From a virus, in IMG/VR virus record IMGVR_UViG_3300031631_000379, positions 1 through 33,144 of that record: a stretch of 33,144 bases of DNA; one strand, given 5' to 3'. The translations under genes were made by a program, and so were the position numbers. Numbering within the stretch: position 1 is the first letter of the stretch; each line of letters starts with the position of its first letter. The notes under the pieces were generated by a model. The model saw only the letters and a list, made by a program, of their open reading frames with translations. It searched no databases and was not told the origin of the DNA. Shown here piece by piece: positions 1 through 7,485 of the stretch.

Positions 1-2
1 TA

Positions 3-245
3 GCTAAAACCAGAATGATTGATGTTGAATATGAAAAAAACATGGCAGAAATGGCAAAGAATGAGATTAATTTCACTAGAAAAGCTGCACTAGAAAATGC
101 AGTTATTTTACACGGATTGAATTATTTTGCTGGTCCGAAAGTTCCAAGAAATATACACAAAGAATCTAGTAAAAGGAGAAAAGAACTAAACGAAGCTAAT
201 CAGGAAAAAATCAGTAAGTCAATGAACAGGAAAAGGAGAAAGTAA
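3..245 (+). CDS. Small basic hypothetical protein, probably cut by the window edge
   Basis: I do not recognise this protein. From the first in-window ATG (position 15) it is 76 residues, helical-looking and strongly basic at the C-terminus (ending in a KRRK-type cluster). The frame stays open upstream of that ATG to the window edge and there is no clear ribosome binding site before it, so the gene may start outside the window. Its last bases contain the AGGAG-like site used by the next gene, and its stop overlaps that gene's start by one base (TAATG), which suggests translational coupling to the ssDNA-binding protein. The basic tail would fit nucleic-acid contact, but this is inference only. 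Confidence 0.55.
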   Translation, partial: AKTRMIDVEYEKNMAEMAKNEINFTRKAALENAVILHGLNYFAGPKVPRNIHKESSKRRKELNEANQEKISKSMNRKRRK

Positions 246-1552
246 TGGCAAAAAAGAAAAGTAACAAAAGAAAAAGTATGGGTGCTGGTACACGTTCAGC
301 AGCACAAGCAGCAAAAACAGGAATTGTTTATTTAAATGTTCCTAAAGGAATTAAACTTTTTAAAGAAGAAGCAAACAAAAGATATAATCTTGATATTGTT
401 CCTTCATATGTTAAGAATCCAAAAAACCATCCTGATGCACAGTACATTGATGACATATGGTGGAGAAGACCATTTCTAATTCATAAGAACATTGGCCCCG
501 ATAAAAAAGATATTATTTGTCCAAGATCAATTGGTAAAAAATGTCGTATTTGTGAAGATAGAAAAAAACTATATGAAGATCCTAACGGTGATGAGGATAT
601 TGCCAAATTACTTAAAGCAAAAGATAGGGTACTTTATTATGTAGTCCCAAAGAAAAGTAAAGATTATTCTGAAGAACCGCATTTATGGGAAATTTCATAT
701 CATAATTTTGGTAAGTGCTTAGATAAAGAACTTGAATATGAAGAAGATTGTGCTGGATTTGCTGATCTTGATGGTGGGCACACACTTAAGGCAAGATTTG
801 ATGAGGTAAAAATAGGGAAATTCCCTTTCCCCCAATGTGACAGAATAGATTTTAAACCACGTGATGGTTATGATGAGGATATTCTTGAAGATTTGCCTGA
901 TCTTGAAACATGTTTAGTTGTTCTTACTGATAAAGAAATTGCTAAAATTTACGGCGGTATTGATGATGTGTCTGGTTATGATGATGACAAGGACACTGAT
1001 AAAGATGATAAGGACGAAGAAGAGGAAGAAGAGGAAGAAATAGAAGACGAAGAAATTGATGAGGAAGAAGAAGTTGAACTGTCTGATATGTCCAAAAAAG
1101 AACTACTTGAATATGCTGATAATGAAGACATTGAATTAACCAAAAAAGAAAGAAAACTTCCTAAAAAGAAACTTCTTGAAACCATTGAAGGGCACCTTGA
1201 AGAAGAAGAAGAAGAAGAAGAAGAAGAAGAAGATATTGACATTGATGATGTTGAAGATGGTGATTTGCTTGAATTTGCAGAAGAAAAGGACATAGAACTT
1301 ACCAAAAAGGAAAAGAAATTAAAAGGTAAAAAACTAAGAAAATTGATTGAAAAAGTCCTTGAGAAAGAAGAGGAAGAAGAGGAAGAAGAGGAAGAAGAAG
1401 AACCAGTAAAAAAAGGTAAAGGCAAGTCTAAGGACAAGTCTAAGTCTAAAAACAAATGCCCCCATAAACATAAATTCGGTGATGACAATGGTGAATATGA
1501 TGAATGTACCGATTGTGATGTTTATGATGATTGTCTAGATGCTCTTGAATAA
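245..1552 (+). CDS. gp32-like single-stranded DNA-binding protein with tandem SAP/HeH-like repeats and acidic tail
   Basis: Likely coats ssDNA during phage replication and recombination. The N-terminus is basic (KKKSNKRK). A zinc-binding pattern H80-x11-C92-x7-C100-x2-C103 closely resembles the T4 gp32 ligands H64, C77, C87 and C90, and lies in an OB-fold-like core of about residues 25-225. The C-terminal part is unusual. Two similar segments of about 43 residues (279-321 and 334-378) look like SAP/HeH/LEM-type helix-extended-helix motifs and are joined by long glutamate runs. The last 31 residues carry C405, C421, C424 and C430, a possible second zinc site. Acidic tails of SSB and gp32 recruit partner proteins, so this one may recruit the RecA-like and Mre11/Rad50-like products encoded downstream. 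AAAGGAGAAA precedes the ATG. The gp32-like call is fairly firm; the repeat identification is by eye. Confidence 0.75.
   Translation: MAKKKSNKRKSMGAGTRSAAQAAKTGIVYLNVPKGIKLFKEEANKRYNLDIVPSYVKNPKNHPDAQYIDDIWWRRPFLIHKNIGPDKKDIICPRSIGKKCRICEDRKKLYEDPNGDEDIAKLLKAKDRVLYYVVPKKSKDYSEEPHLWEISYHNFGKCLDKELEYEEDCAGFADLDGGHTLKARFDEVKIGKFPFPQCDRIDFKPRDGYDEDILEDLPDLETCLVVLTDKEIAKIYGGIDDVSGYDDDKDTDKDDKDEEEEEEEEIEDEEIDEEEEVELSDMSKKELLEYADNEDIELTKKERKLPKKKLLETIEGHLEEEEEEEEEEEDIDIDDVEDGDLLEFAEEKDIELTKKEKKLKGKKLRKLIEKVLEKEEEEEEEEEEEEPVKKGKGKSKDKSKSKNKCPHKHKFGDDNGEYDECTDCDVYDDCLDALE
1199..1231 (+). repeat. (GAA)11 microsatellite inside the SSB gene
   Basis: Eleven perfect GAA triplets encode an uninterrupted poly-glutamate linker between the two SAP/HeH-like repeats of the ssDNA-binding protein. 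Other glutamate runs in the gene (about 1016-1075 and 1366-1401) mix GAA and GAG. A pure triplet array can slip in replication and change linker length without breaking frame. Confidence 0.9.
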
Positions 1553-1661
1553 TATTTGATTTAACAGATTGCTGCTAAGTTAGTGGCTGAATGGCGGGTT
1601 GTGTAAGTTCTTCGCCAAGACGATTAATAAATAAACTTACTAAAGATTAAAGGAGAATAAC
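1553..1661 (+). other. 109-base intergenic leader with a weak hairpin
   Basis: This is the longest non-coding gap in the left block. It holds a short inverted repeat, TGGCG (1592-1596) and CGCCA (1613-1617), with a 16-base loop, and the ribosome binding site AAAGGAG just before the ATG at 1662. There is no T-run after the hairpin, so it does not look like a classic terminator. I found no convincing -35/-10 pair and no tRNA fold. It may be a structured leader or processing site. Confidence 0.25.
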
Positions 1662-2045
1662 ATGGCATTTGGACCTAAAGAACCAATTAAACAGAAGATA
1701 ATAGCAACGGTTGTTGATCCACAACTACACAACCGTTTGAAGATGTATGCTTTATATAAAGACACAACAATGTCCGGTGTAATTTTAAAATTAATTAAAT
1801 CCCATATAAAAACAAAACCATCAGAAAAACGACTTGTAACCTTATTGGCAGAAATCGCGTATAAAGAATGGGACAATCTTTGTATACTGAACGCAAAAGA
1901 TAAAAAATGGCAAAGTATCAATATCCCAAAAAGGTGGGATGAGTGGGTAAACAATACTAAAGTGTCTTTACTAAAAAAAGAAATAAATGAAGATGCAACA
2001 AGATTAATTATTCTTGAACTTGAACAAATGGAGATTAATAGATAA
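1662..2045 (+). CDS. Ribbon-helix-helix-like small protein
   Basis: A 127-residue protein. Residues about 12-50 follow a strand-helix-helix pattern (IIATVVDPQLHNRLKMYALY, then a second helix starting at MSGVILKLI), as in Arc/CopG-type ribbon-helix-helix DNA-binding proteins. The rest is helical, with a WxxWxN-type aromatic stretch, and is unknown. A strong AAAGGAG precedes the ATG, and the stop overlaps the recombinase start as TAATG. It could be a regulator or a recombination accessory protein. The fold call is by eye and moderate; the function is unknown. Confidence 0.5.
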   Translation: MAFGPKEPIKQKIIATVVDPQLHNRLKMYALYKDTTMSGVILKLIKSHIKTKPSEKRLVTLLAEIAYKEWDNLCILNAKDKKWQSINIPKRWDEWVNNTKVSLLKKEINEDATRLIILELEQMEINR

Positions 2046-3148
2046 TGCAAAGGAAAAAAGTCAAAATCAAACCATCCACTAAGTTATCTACACAAATAAA
2101 GAAACACATTAAAAATGGCAAAACAGAAGAAACAAAAGGATTGTGGACACCACCTGTTGGTTCCGATAGTTTTATTTTAAGTACAGGCAGTACACTTGTT
2201 GATCTTGCTATATCAGGTAGAAGATTTACTGGTGGTGGTATTCCAATGGGCATCTTTTGTGAGATATTCGGGGCTTCAGCAAGAGGAAAAACTGTTATGA
2301 TGCTCGAAATGGCAGGAATAGTCCAAAGAATGGAAGGGGATTATTTATTCATTGATCCTGAAGCAAGGGTAAATAAGGAATTTGCTAAAATATTCGGGTT
2401 TAACATGAGTAGTGGTAAGTATAAAAAACCTAATACAGTTGAGGAGGCTTTTGATTATGTGCGTAAGTGGGAACCAAAAGGAAAAGGGCCACATACTGTT
2501 TTTATGGACTCCCTTGCAGCGTTTGAGTCTAAAGAAGAAAGTCAAGATAAAGGTGATGAGTATTCCGGTGCAAGAAAGGCAAAAGAATTCTCACAAGAAC
2601 TTAGAAAGATAACAAGGGTTATTGAAGAAAGAAATTATCTAATCTTAGCCACCAATCAGATACGACAAAACTTAGGGGCAGGAATGTATGCTAAGAAAAC
2701 AAAATCAACAGGTGGGGAGGCTCCTAAGTTTTATTCATCACTTAGATTAGAACTTAAAAAGCCATCAAGAGATGGTGAAATTAAAATGGAAAAAACAATC
2801 AGGGGTGTTGTCCATAAAAGGGTAACAGGGGTTCAGACTGATGTGTTTATTGAAAAATCAACTGTGTCTACACCTCATCAAATAGGTTTAATGAGAATAT
2901 TGTTTGATTATGGGGTTGATGATATTGTTCCTAATTTAATGTTCTTAAAAAAGAATACTAAAGGAACTGGATTTACAGTAGGTGGTGTTGATTTAGGTAG
3001 CAATGTGAATAAAGCTGTTGAATACATTGAACATGATAAGCCAAGAACCAGAAGAATAAGAATAGAAGAACTTAAAGAAGAAGTTATTGATGTTTGGACT
3101 GAAATACAAAAGGAACTAACCCCCGATAGAAAAAGGAAACAAAGATGA
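2045..3148 (+). CDS. RecA/UvsX-type recombinase
   Basis: ATP-dependent strand-exchange protein that would form a filament on ssDNA and pair it with homologous duplex. The core shows the RecA landmarks in order: STGSTLVDLAISG, Walker A GASARGKT at residues 76-83, the catalytic glutamate in FIDPEA (E106), Walker B TVFMDS (D155), and the L2/Q-loop region LATNQIRQNLGAG followed by KSTGGEAPKFYSS, close to the NQIR...TTGG...KFYAS segment of bacterial RecA. Its 367 residues are near the family length, with a basic N-terminal extension of about 40 residues and a basic C-terminus. The gene sits between the RHH-like gene (TAATG overlap) and a small ORF (ATGA overlap), downstream of the SSB. Viral type is inferred from context. 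Confidence 0.88.
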   Translation: MQRKKVKIKPSTKLSTQIKKHIKNGKTEETKGLWTPPVGSDSFILSTGSTLVDLAISGRRFTGGGIPMGIFCEIFGASARGKTVMMLEMAGIVQRMEGDYLFIDPEARVNKEFAKIFGFNMSSGKYKKPNTVEEAFDYVRKWEPKGKGPHTVFMDSLAAFESKEESQDKGDEYSGARKAKEFSQELRKITRVIEERNYLILATNQIRQNLGAGMYAKKTKSTGGEAPKFYSSLRLELKKPSRDGEIKMEKTIRGVVHKRVTGVQTDVFIEKSTVSTPHQIGLMRILFDYGVDDIVPNLMFLKKNTKGTGFTVGGVDLGSNVNKAVEYIEHDKPRTRRIRIEELKEEVIDVWTEIQKELTPDRKRKQR

Positions 3149-3450
3149 AAAAAGAAGACGCAAATTTGGTTTTGAGCGCTGCCTCAAGAAGAATAAAGGA
3201 TCTTGAATCAGGCAATATGCCCCCCACAAAATACACCTTTACTAAAAATTTAGGTCGAGAGTTTAACGACAAAATACCTGTCGAGATATCGCCAAGTGAC
3301 TTAGAAAGATTCTACCAAACGTACAAAGCGAAAGCAGAAACATGCAGAGATTATGATACCCAAAAAACGTATCATAAAATTGTTGATTTTCTAAGTCATC
3401 ATTTATCCGAATACCATTCTGAAAGGAAAATATTTGATGCAACTAAATAA
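3145..3450 (+). CDS. Hypothetical 101-residue protein in the recombination operon
   Basis: I do not recognise this protein. It is mainly helical and charged, with a histidine-rich patch (LSHHLSEYHSERK) near the C-terminus and no signal peptide or membrane segment. Its ATG overlaps the stop of the RecA-like gene as ATGA, so it is probably translated with the recombinase. Close linkage suggests a recombination mediator or accessory factor, but nothing in the sequence proves it. Confidence 0.65.
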   Translation: MKKEDANLVLSAASRRIKDLESGNMPPTKYTFTKNLGREFNDKIPVEISPSDLERFYQTYKAKAETCRDYDTQKTYHKIVDFLSHHLSEYHSERKIFDATK

Positions 3451-3474
3451 TTTAATAAATTTAATAAGGTAATT

Positions 3475-3999
3475 ATGAGAAAAAGCATGGGCAGAAAGAA
3501 GTCATTTACATTGCCAGGGGATGGACTATTAAAACAAATAAAATATGAACTGCCTGTTGTTGATGGTGTTTATGCTTGTTATTTTAAACCAGACAATCCA
3601 AGTGCCTGGAGTAATACCTTTCCTTGTGCTGATATGAAAATGATATCATTTAGTAACGGTAAATTCTTCGGCAATGTTCACGTTTTAGCATATATAGGCC
3701 CCTTACCTGTTCTTAGTTTAGATGAATTACATGATAATGAGGAATGTATTAATCGAGTATTTTGCATAGGGACTTTAAAGGGGTTTGCAAAATATTCATT
3801 TACTCATGGCCCTTTTTCTCAATATATGTTGGCTTATTTAGAAGAAGGCAAAAAGGGGGAATTTATATGTGAAATGAATACTCACAAATCAGAACCAAAC
3901 CCTATATCAAAGTATAATACAGATAAAGAAAAGTGGGTAAAGATTAAAAAAGAAAACATCAGTAAATACATCAAAGCAATCCAAAGATTTAAAAAATGA
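3475..3999 (+). CDS. Hypothetical 174-residue protein
   Basis: I do not recognise this protein. It is of mixed composition with several aromatic and cysteine residues (for example VYACYFKP and SNTFPCADMK), is probably globular and cytoplasmic, and ends in a basic helix (IKAIQRFKK). An AAGG-type site precedes the ATG by a normal distance. A second methionine at codon 5 is possible but the first fits the site better. It overlaps the endonuclease VII-like gene by four bases (ATGA), so it belongs to the same transcript and may act with it. Confidence 0.6.
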   Translation: MRKSMGRKKSFTLPGDGLLKQIKYELPVVDGVYACYFKPDNPSAWSNTFPCADMKMISFSNGKFFGNVHVLAYIGPLPVLSLDELHDNEECINRVFCIGTLKGFAKYSFTHGPFSQYMLAYLEEGKKGEFICEMNTHKSEPNPISKYNTDKEKWVKIKKENISKYIKAIQRFKK

Positions 4000-4565
4000 T
4001 TAGAAGAAAACCCCTTATTCAACTTACTCAGAAAGAAACTTCTGAATTAAGAATAAAGTATTATAAAAAACAAAAAAAGAAATGTGCTGTTTTAGGTAAA
4101 ATAATTCCTTTTGATAAGTGTGTTATGGACCATAAACATATGACTAAGGTCGAAGTAAAAGAAAAGAAATATGGAATTGATGGCAAAGGACTTTGTAGGG
4201 GTGTTTTGCACAATCAAGTTAATAGTTTTGAGGGCAAGGTGCTTAAGCAATACAAGAAGCAAGGATTAATGGGAATGATACCGTTGTCTGTGTTATTAAG
4301 GAGATTAGCCCATTACCTTGACAATCCCACAATCCCACAACAGTATATTCATTATACCCATAAGCCTAACGTCAGGACATTTGGCAAACGGGAATACAAC
4401 AAAATACTTAAATATTATTTTAAGATACACCCAAAGGCTAAGAAGATACCTAATTTCCCAAAATCAGGAATTAAAACAAATAAGAAAGGAAAGAAGAAAT
4501 ACAAAGCTAAATTAACCAAAAAATGGAAAAAGATTTTAAACGATATAGAGGATTATTTATGTTAA
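3996..4565 (+). CDS. Endonuclease VII-like Holliday-junction resolvase (His-Me finger)
   Basis: Probably cleaves branched DNA during recombination or packaging, like T4 gp49. The His-Me finger core is visible: D45-H46-x-H48, then GLCRGVLHNQVNSFEGK with N76, matching T4 D40, H41 and N62 in VRGLLCNLCNAAEGQ. The downstream KKQGLMGMIP...LAHYLDN also parallels the T4 protein. The zinc ligands differ: a C30/C42 pair precedes the active site, but the CxxC of the second half is replaced by H and V in LHNQVN. The C-terminal 60 or so residues are lysine-rich and likely bind DNA. It overlaps the upstream gene by four bases and the downstream ATPase gene by seven. Family is fairly sure; zinc binding is doubtful. 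Confidence 0.75.
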   Translation: MIRRKPLIQLTQKETSELRIKYYKKQKKKCAVLGKIIPFDKCVMDHKHMTKVEVKEKKYGIDGKGLCRGVLHNQVNSFEGKVLKQYKKQGLMGMIPLSVLLRRLAHYLDNPTIPQQYIHYTHKPNVRTFGKREYNKILKYYFKIHPKAKKIPNFPKSGIKTNKKGKKKYKAKLTKKWKKILNDIEDYLC

Positions 4566-5638
4566 AATCATTAAGAATAAAAAACTGTATGTGCCATGAG
4601 GATACAAATATAAACTTCCATAAAGGTATGACTGTTTTCATAGGAAAATCCGAACACGGTAAATCAGCTATTTTTAATTGTTTATATAAAGTAATGACAA
4701 ACAGACCTTTAGGTGATGAATGGAGATCATGGGGGGGTGGGGATTCTTTAATTGAATTAAAAGCAGAAAAAGATGTTATTGTTTATAAAAAAGGGAAAAA
4801 TACTCAAGATAAAGGTATTTATACTTTAAATGATACTGATTTTCAAGCAGTTGGGACTACTGTTCCTGAAGAAATTACAAATGTTTTAAAAATAGACAGA
4901 AAAGTAAATATTCAAAAACAATTAGAAAGGGGGGTTCCTATATTTCTAATCTCTGAATCCCCAGGTGACGTTGCTAAGTTTTTCAATAAAGTATCTGGAT
5001 TGTATAAAATAGATGAAACTATTGATGCTGGTAAAGTAGATTTAAAAAAGACAGAAAAAGGATACAATTTAATTAAAGAACAAATAGAAGAAAAAGAATT
5101 AGAATTAAAAAAGTACCAAAATGTTGAATCTTTATTATTGAAAATAACAAAAGCAGAAAAATTAGAAAAAGAAATAACTCAAAAAAAGGATTTAAACCAT
5201 TTTATAGATGGCAATTTAACAACCATAGATCATCTTAAAGTAAGTATCCAAGAAAAAGAAAATAAGTTAGAAGTTAAAAGTAAGATAAATGAAGCAACAA
5301 AAACAGAATTAAAAATATTAAAAATAAGTAAACAGACTTCTGATATAGAAAATCATTTGAAATTAATAAAAACAAAAAGTACCAAAATTAAAAAGTACCA
5401 GAAAAAACTAAAAGTTTCCCCTAAAATAAACAAAGCCTTTAGTTTGTTAAAAACAATCAATCAAATCAAATCAAATTTAAGTGTACTCGATAAGCAATTC
5501 ACACGATTGAATCTAATTATAACAAAAACTGATACCATAGGCACTGCTTTGAGTATAGTAGCACTTAAATTTGATAAATTAATGCCGGGCATTTGCCCTC
5601 TATGTGGGGAAAATACATCATATGAACACAATCCATAA
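4559..5638 (+). CDS. Rad50/SbcC-like ATPase, N-terminal half ending at a CxxC zinc hook
   Basis: This looks like only the front half of a Rad50/SbcC/gp46-type ABC ATPase. It has a Rad50-type N-terminus (LKSLRIKNCMCHEDTNINF), Walker A GKSEHGKS at residues 29-36, a Q-loop-like segment before ISESPGDVAKFFNKVSGL, a coiled coil of about 180 residues, and CPLCG at residues 346-350, the zinc hook motif, followed by only nine more residues. No signature motif or Walker B is present; these lie in a separate gene at 7643-8296. I chose the ATG at 4559 because GAGG lies just upstream at normal spacing and homology starts there. An in-frame ATG at 4523 lies inside the resolvase gene without a site. A paired function with the downstream half is inferred. 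Confidence 0.75.
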   Translation: MLKSLRIKNCMCHEDTNINFHKGMTVFIGKSEHGKSAIFNCLYKVMTNRPLGDEWRSWGGGDSLIELKAEKDVIVYKKGKNTQDKGIYTLNDTDFQAVGTTVPEEITNVLKIDRKVNIQKQLERGVPIFLISESPGDVAKFFNKVSGLYKIDETIDAGKVDLKKTEKGYNLIKEQIEEKELELKKYQNVESLLLKITKAEKLEKEITQKKDLNHFIDGNLTTIDHLKVSIQEKENKLEVKSKINEATKTELKILKISKQTSDIENHLKLIKTKSTKIKKYQKKLKVSPKINKAFSLLKTINQIKSNLSVLDKQFTRLNLIITKTDTIGTALSIVALKFDKLMPGICPLCGENTSYEHNP

Positions 5639-5831
5639 AATCATTATTTTTATTTCATTCATATATGCCGTTTTGTTTGTCTTTGCCCCGTTTGTCTTTC
5701 TAATAAAAGGCAAAACACATGAAAAACACACAATAAACTGGAATAAGATCATGATAGAACAAAATTATCAACCAGTGGAAATTCTTTATAAAAACATTAA
5801 ACCTAAACATAAAAAAGAAAAGGACTACTGA
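5622..5831 (+). CDS. Small single-span membrane protein
   Basis: A 69-residue protein with one strongly hydrophobic helix (IIIFISFIYAVLFVFAPFVF) near the N-terminus followed by a charged, lysine-rich tail, so probably an inner-membrane protein with a cytoplasmic C-terminus. The ATG at 5622 lies inside the end of the Rad50 N-half gene, with GGGGAA upstream; an in-frame GTG at 5604 is a possible longer start. Its stop overlaps the next ATG (TGATG). I do not recognise it. A membrane protein inside a DNA-repair cluster is odd and could mark membrane attachment or an unrelated moron. Confidence 0.5.
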   Translation: MNTIHKIIIFISFIYAVLFVFAPFVFLIKGKTHEKHTINWNKIMIEQNYQPVEILYKNIKPKHKKEKDY

Positions 5832-6001
5832 TGGAAGATTATATTGTAATAAGGGTAACAAAAGAACAAGCTGAAATATTAGTTGATGTTTTACATGAAA
5901 GTAGGTGTAATTCTTTAAAGAATATTATCAAAAAGGCAATACAACTCCAAAAATCACCACTAAAAGAAAGATTAATACAAAATGATAAAAAGAAAATCTA
6001 A
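5831..6001 (+). CDS. Small ORF (56 residues), possible ribbon-helix-helix fold
   Basis: A short ORF from ATG 5831 to TAA 6001. The start overlaps the upstream stop as TGATG, and its end overlaps the nuclease gene by 20 bases, which is what a translated coupling ORF looks like. The product has a short strand (YIVIRV), a helix (TKEQAEILVDVLHE) and a second helix (SLKNIIKKAIQ), compatible with a minimal ribbon-helix-helix protein, then a basic tail. Function unknown. Support is the gapless packing and the lack of any other way to cover this stretch. Confidence 0.5.
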   Translation: MEDYIVIRVTKEQAEILVDVLHESRCNSLKNIIKKAIQLQKSPLKERLIQNDKKKI

Positions 6002-6902
6002 ATTCAAAGTAGACCTAATAGTGAGTGCTGATTGGCACCTAATGGAAAAAGAAAGGAACCCACCTTGTCGGTTAGATTCACATTGGGATGCACAATGGGA
6101 TAAGGTTAAACAAATTACTAAATTAATGGAAGAATATGATTGTGATTGTATTATGGCGGGGGATCTTTTTGAACATTGGAAAACAAGTCCCCAATTACTC
6201 AATAAGTGCCTACATGATCTTCCAGGGGGGGAAACTGCTTATTATCAGTTAAGAACAGTCATAGGAAACCATGACATGCCCCAACACAATTTAGATAATA
6301 TGGATAAATCTGGATTCCAAACACTAAGTGAAGCGAAAAAAATATCTGTTCTAAAAGGTAATCATTGGGGATTTGATAAAGAAGAATCTGAAATAGATAC
6401 ATTATTTACTATGGAACCAGACCAAGAAACTAAAATAGCTGTTGCACATATGATGGTTTGGCAAGGAAAAACCCCTTGGCCGGGGTGTACTGATCCAGAA
6501 GCTGATGAAGTATTTGACATATTCCCTGAAGCTGATTTAATCATTACCGGTCACAATCACAAGACATTTACTGCTAAAAGGGGGAAAAGACTTTTAATTA
6601 ATCCAGGTTCATTACTTCGGCACAAGGCAGACCAAATAGATCACAAACCATGTGTATTTCTTTGGAACGCTGAAACAAATACATGCAAACCACATTATTT
6701 AAAGATCAAAAAGAATGTAATTAGTAGGGAACATATTGAGATAAAGAAAAACAAAAAAGCAAGAGAAGAAGCATTTGTTGAGAAGTTAAAAGATGGGTGG
6801 GATATTACTTTATCTTTTAGGGATAATTTAGAAAAGTCCTTCCAGAAAAATAAAATATCAGATAAAATTAAACAATTAATCTATAAATGGTACGGGGTGT
6901 AA
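5982..6902 (+). CDS. Mre11/SbcD-like DNA double-strand-break nuclease
   Basis: A calcineurin-like metallophosphoesterase, the nuclease partner of Rad50/SbcC (gp47 in T4). The metal-binding motifs appear in order: D17-W-H19 (VSADWHL), GDLFEHW with D61, GNHD at residues 95-98, H156 in VAHMM, and GHNH at 190-193, followed by INPGS as in the family. Length 306 is like phage and bacterial SbcD nucleases. The C-terminal 80 or so residues are lysine-rich and helical and may form the ATPase-binding region. The start overlaps the preceding small ORF and has no strong site, suggesting coupled translation. It lies between the two halves of the Rad50-like ATPase, which strongly supports the complex. Very likely correct as a family call. 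Confidence 0.87.
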   Translation: MIKRKSKFKVDLIVSADWHLMEKERNPPCRLDSHWDAQWDKVKQITKLMEEYDCDCIMAGDLFEHWKTSPQLLNKCLHDLPGGETAYYQLRTVIGNHDMPQHNLDNMDKSGFQTLSEAKKISVLKGNHWGFDKEESEIDTLFTMEPDQETKIAVAHMMVWQGKTPWPGCTDPEADEVFDIFPEADLIITGHNHKTFTAKRGKRLLINPGSLLRHKADQIDHKPCVFLWNAETNTCKPHYLKIKKNVISREHIEIKKNKKAREEAFVEKLKDGWDITLSFRDNLEKSFQKNKISDKIKQLIYKWYGV

Positions 6903-6903
6903 T

Positions 6904-7176
6904 ATGTCAACAAATCAAAATAATTCAACAGAAAAACTATTAAGATACAAAAAAGAAATGAATACCTTACAATCAGAACTTGATCAAGAAAAAGGATCAT
7001 TAACAACTGTTCTTAACTCATTAAAGGAAACATTAGATTTAAAAAAAGGAAACCAAAAAGAAATAGAAAAGAAAGCTCAGTTAACAATTAAAAAACTAAA
7101 AAATGAAGTAGATGAATTAATTGATGTGTTTGATGAATTAATGGAAGAAATAGAAGAAGAATTAGGAGAAGAATAA
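6904..7176 (+). CDS. Small acidic coiled-coil protein
   Basis: A 90-residue protein that is nearly all heptad-like coiled coil (LLRYKKEMNTLQSELDQ, then IKKLKNEVDELIDVFDEL) with an acidic C-terminus rich in EE. It starts one base after the nuclease stop, with GGGGTG upstream, and its stop overlaps the next start as TAATG. I do not recognise a family. Because it sits between the Mre11-like gene and the second Rad50 half, it could pair with the coiled coils of the split ATPase, but this is only a positional inference. Confidence 0.6.
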   Translation: MSTNQNNSTEKLLRYKKEMNTLQSELDQEKGSLTTVLNSLKETLDLKKGNQKEIEKKAQLTIKKLKNEVDELIDVFDELMEEIEEELGEE

Positions 7177-7478
7177 TGGGTGAAGCCAATAGTAGGGGCT
7201 CTTTTGAAGAAAGAAAAAACAAAGCAATTGCAAGGGAAAAAGACATAGATGAAACTATCAAAAGAATAAAACAACACGATGTAGTTCCACCAGCTTTTAT
7301 TAAATTTGAAATAGTTGTGTCACCAGATAAAACACAAATTGCTGTTAGAATAACAGATACAAAACATAAGTGTGTATTGGACCAAATGATATTCCCTTAT
7401 GATATGTATAAAAAAGATAAAGGGCAGAGGTGTGTTAATGTGTTCAGAACAGCACTGAGAGTAAATTATGTAATATAA
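7176..7478 (+). CDS. Hypothetical 100-residue protein
   Basis: I do not recognise this protein. It has a charged, helical first 35 residues and a strand-rich second half (IKFEIVVSPDKTQIAVRITD and a DQMIFPYDMY stretch), so probably a small alpha-beta protein in the cytoplasm. A good AGGAGAAG site precedes the start and the start overlaps the upstream stop (TAATG). It is part of the same transcript as the Mre11- and Rad50-like genes. Confidence 0.6.
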   Translation: MGEANSRGSFEERKNKAIAREKDIDETIKRIKQHDVVPPAFIKFEIVVSPDKTQIAVRITDTKHKCVLDQMIFPYDMYKKDKGQRCVNVFRTALRVNYVI

Positions 7479-7485
7479 GGACAAT

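Noticed and set aside
976-1488. Minus-strand ORF of 170 residues, extremely serine-rich
   Set aside because: It is the antisense reading of the GAA/GAG glutamate tracts (TTC/CTC/TCT on the other strand), with no ribosome binding site, and lies wholly inside the convincing SSB gene.
1553-1661. Possible tRNA or small RNA in the gap before the RHH-like gene
   Set aside because: Only one weak 5-pair inverted repeat; no cloverleaf, no T-loop GTTC at the right distance, no CCA.
4523-4558. Longer start of the Rad50 N-half at 4523
   Set aside because: The ATG lies inside the resolvase gene without a site, and the family similarity begins at the ATG 4559, which has GAGG upstream.
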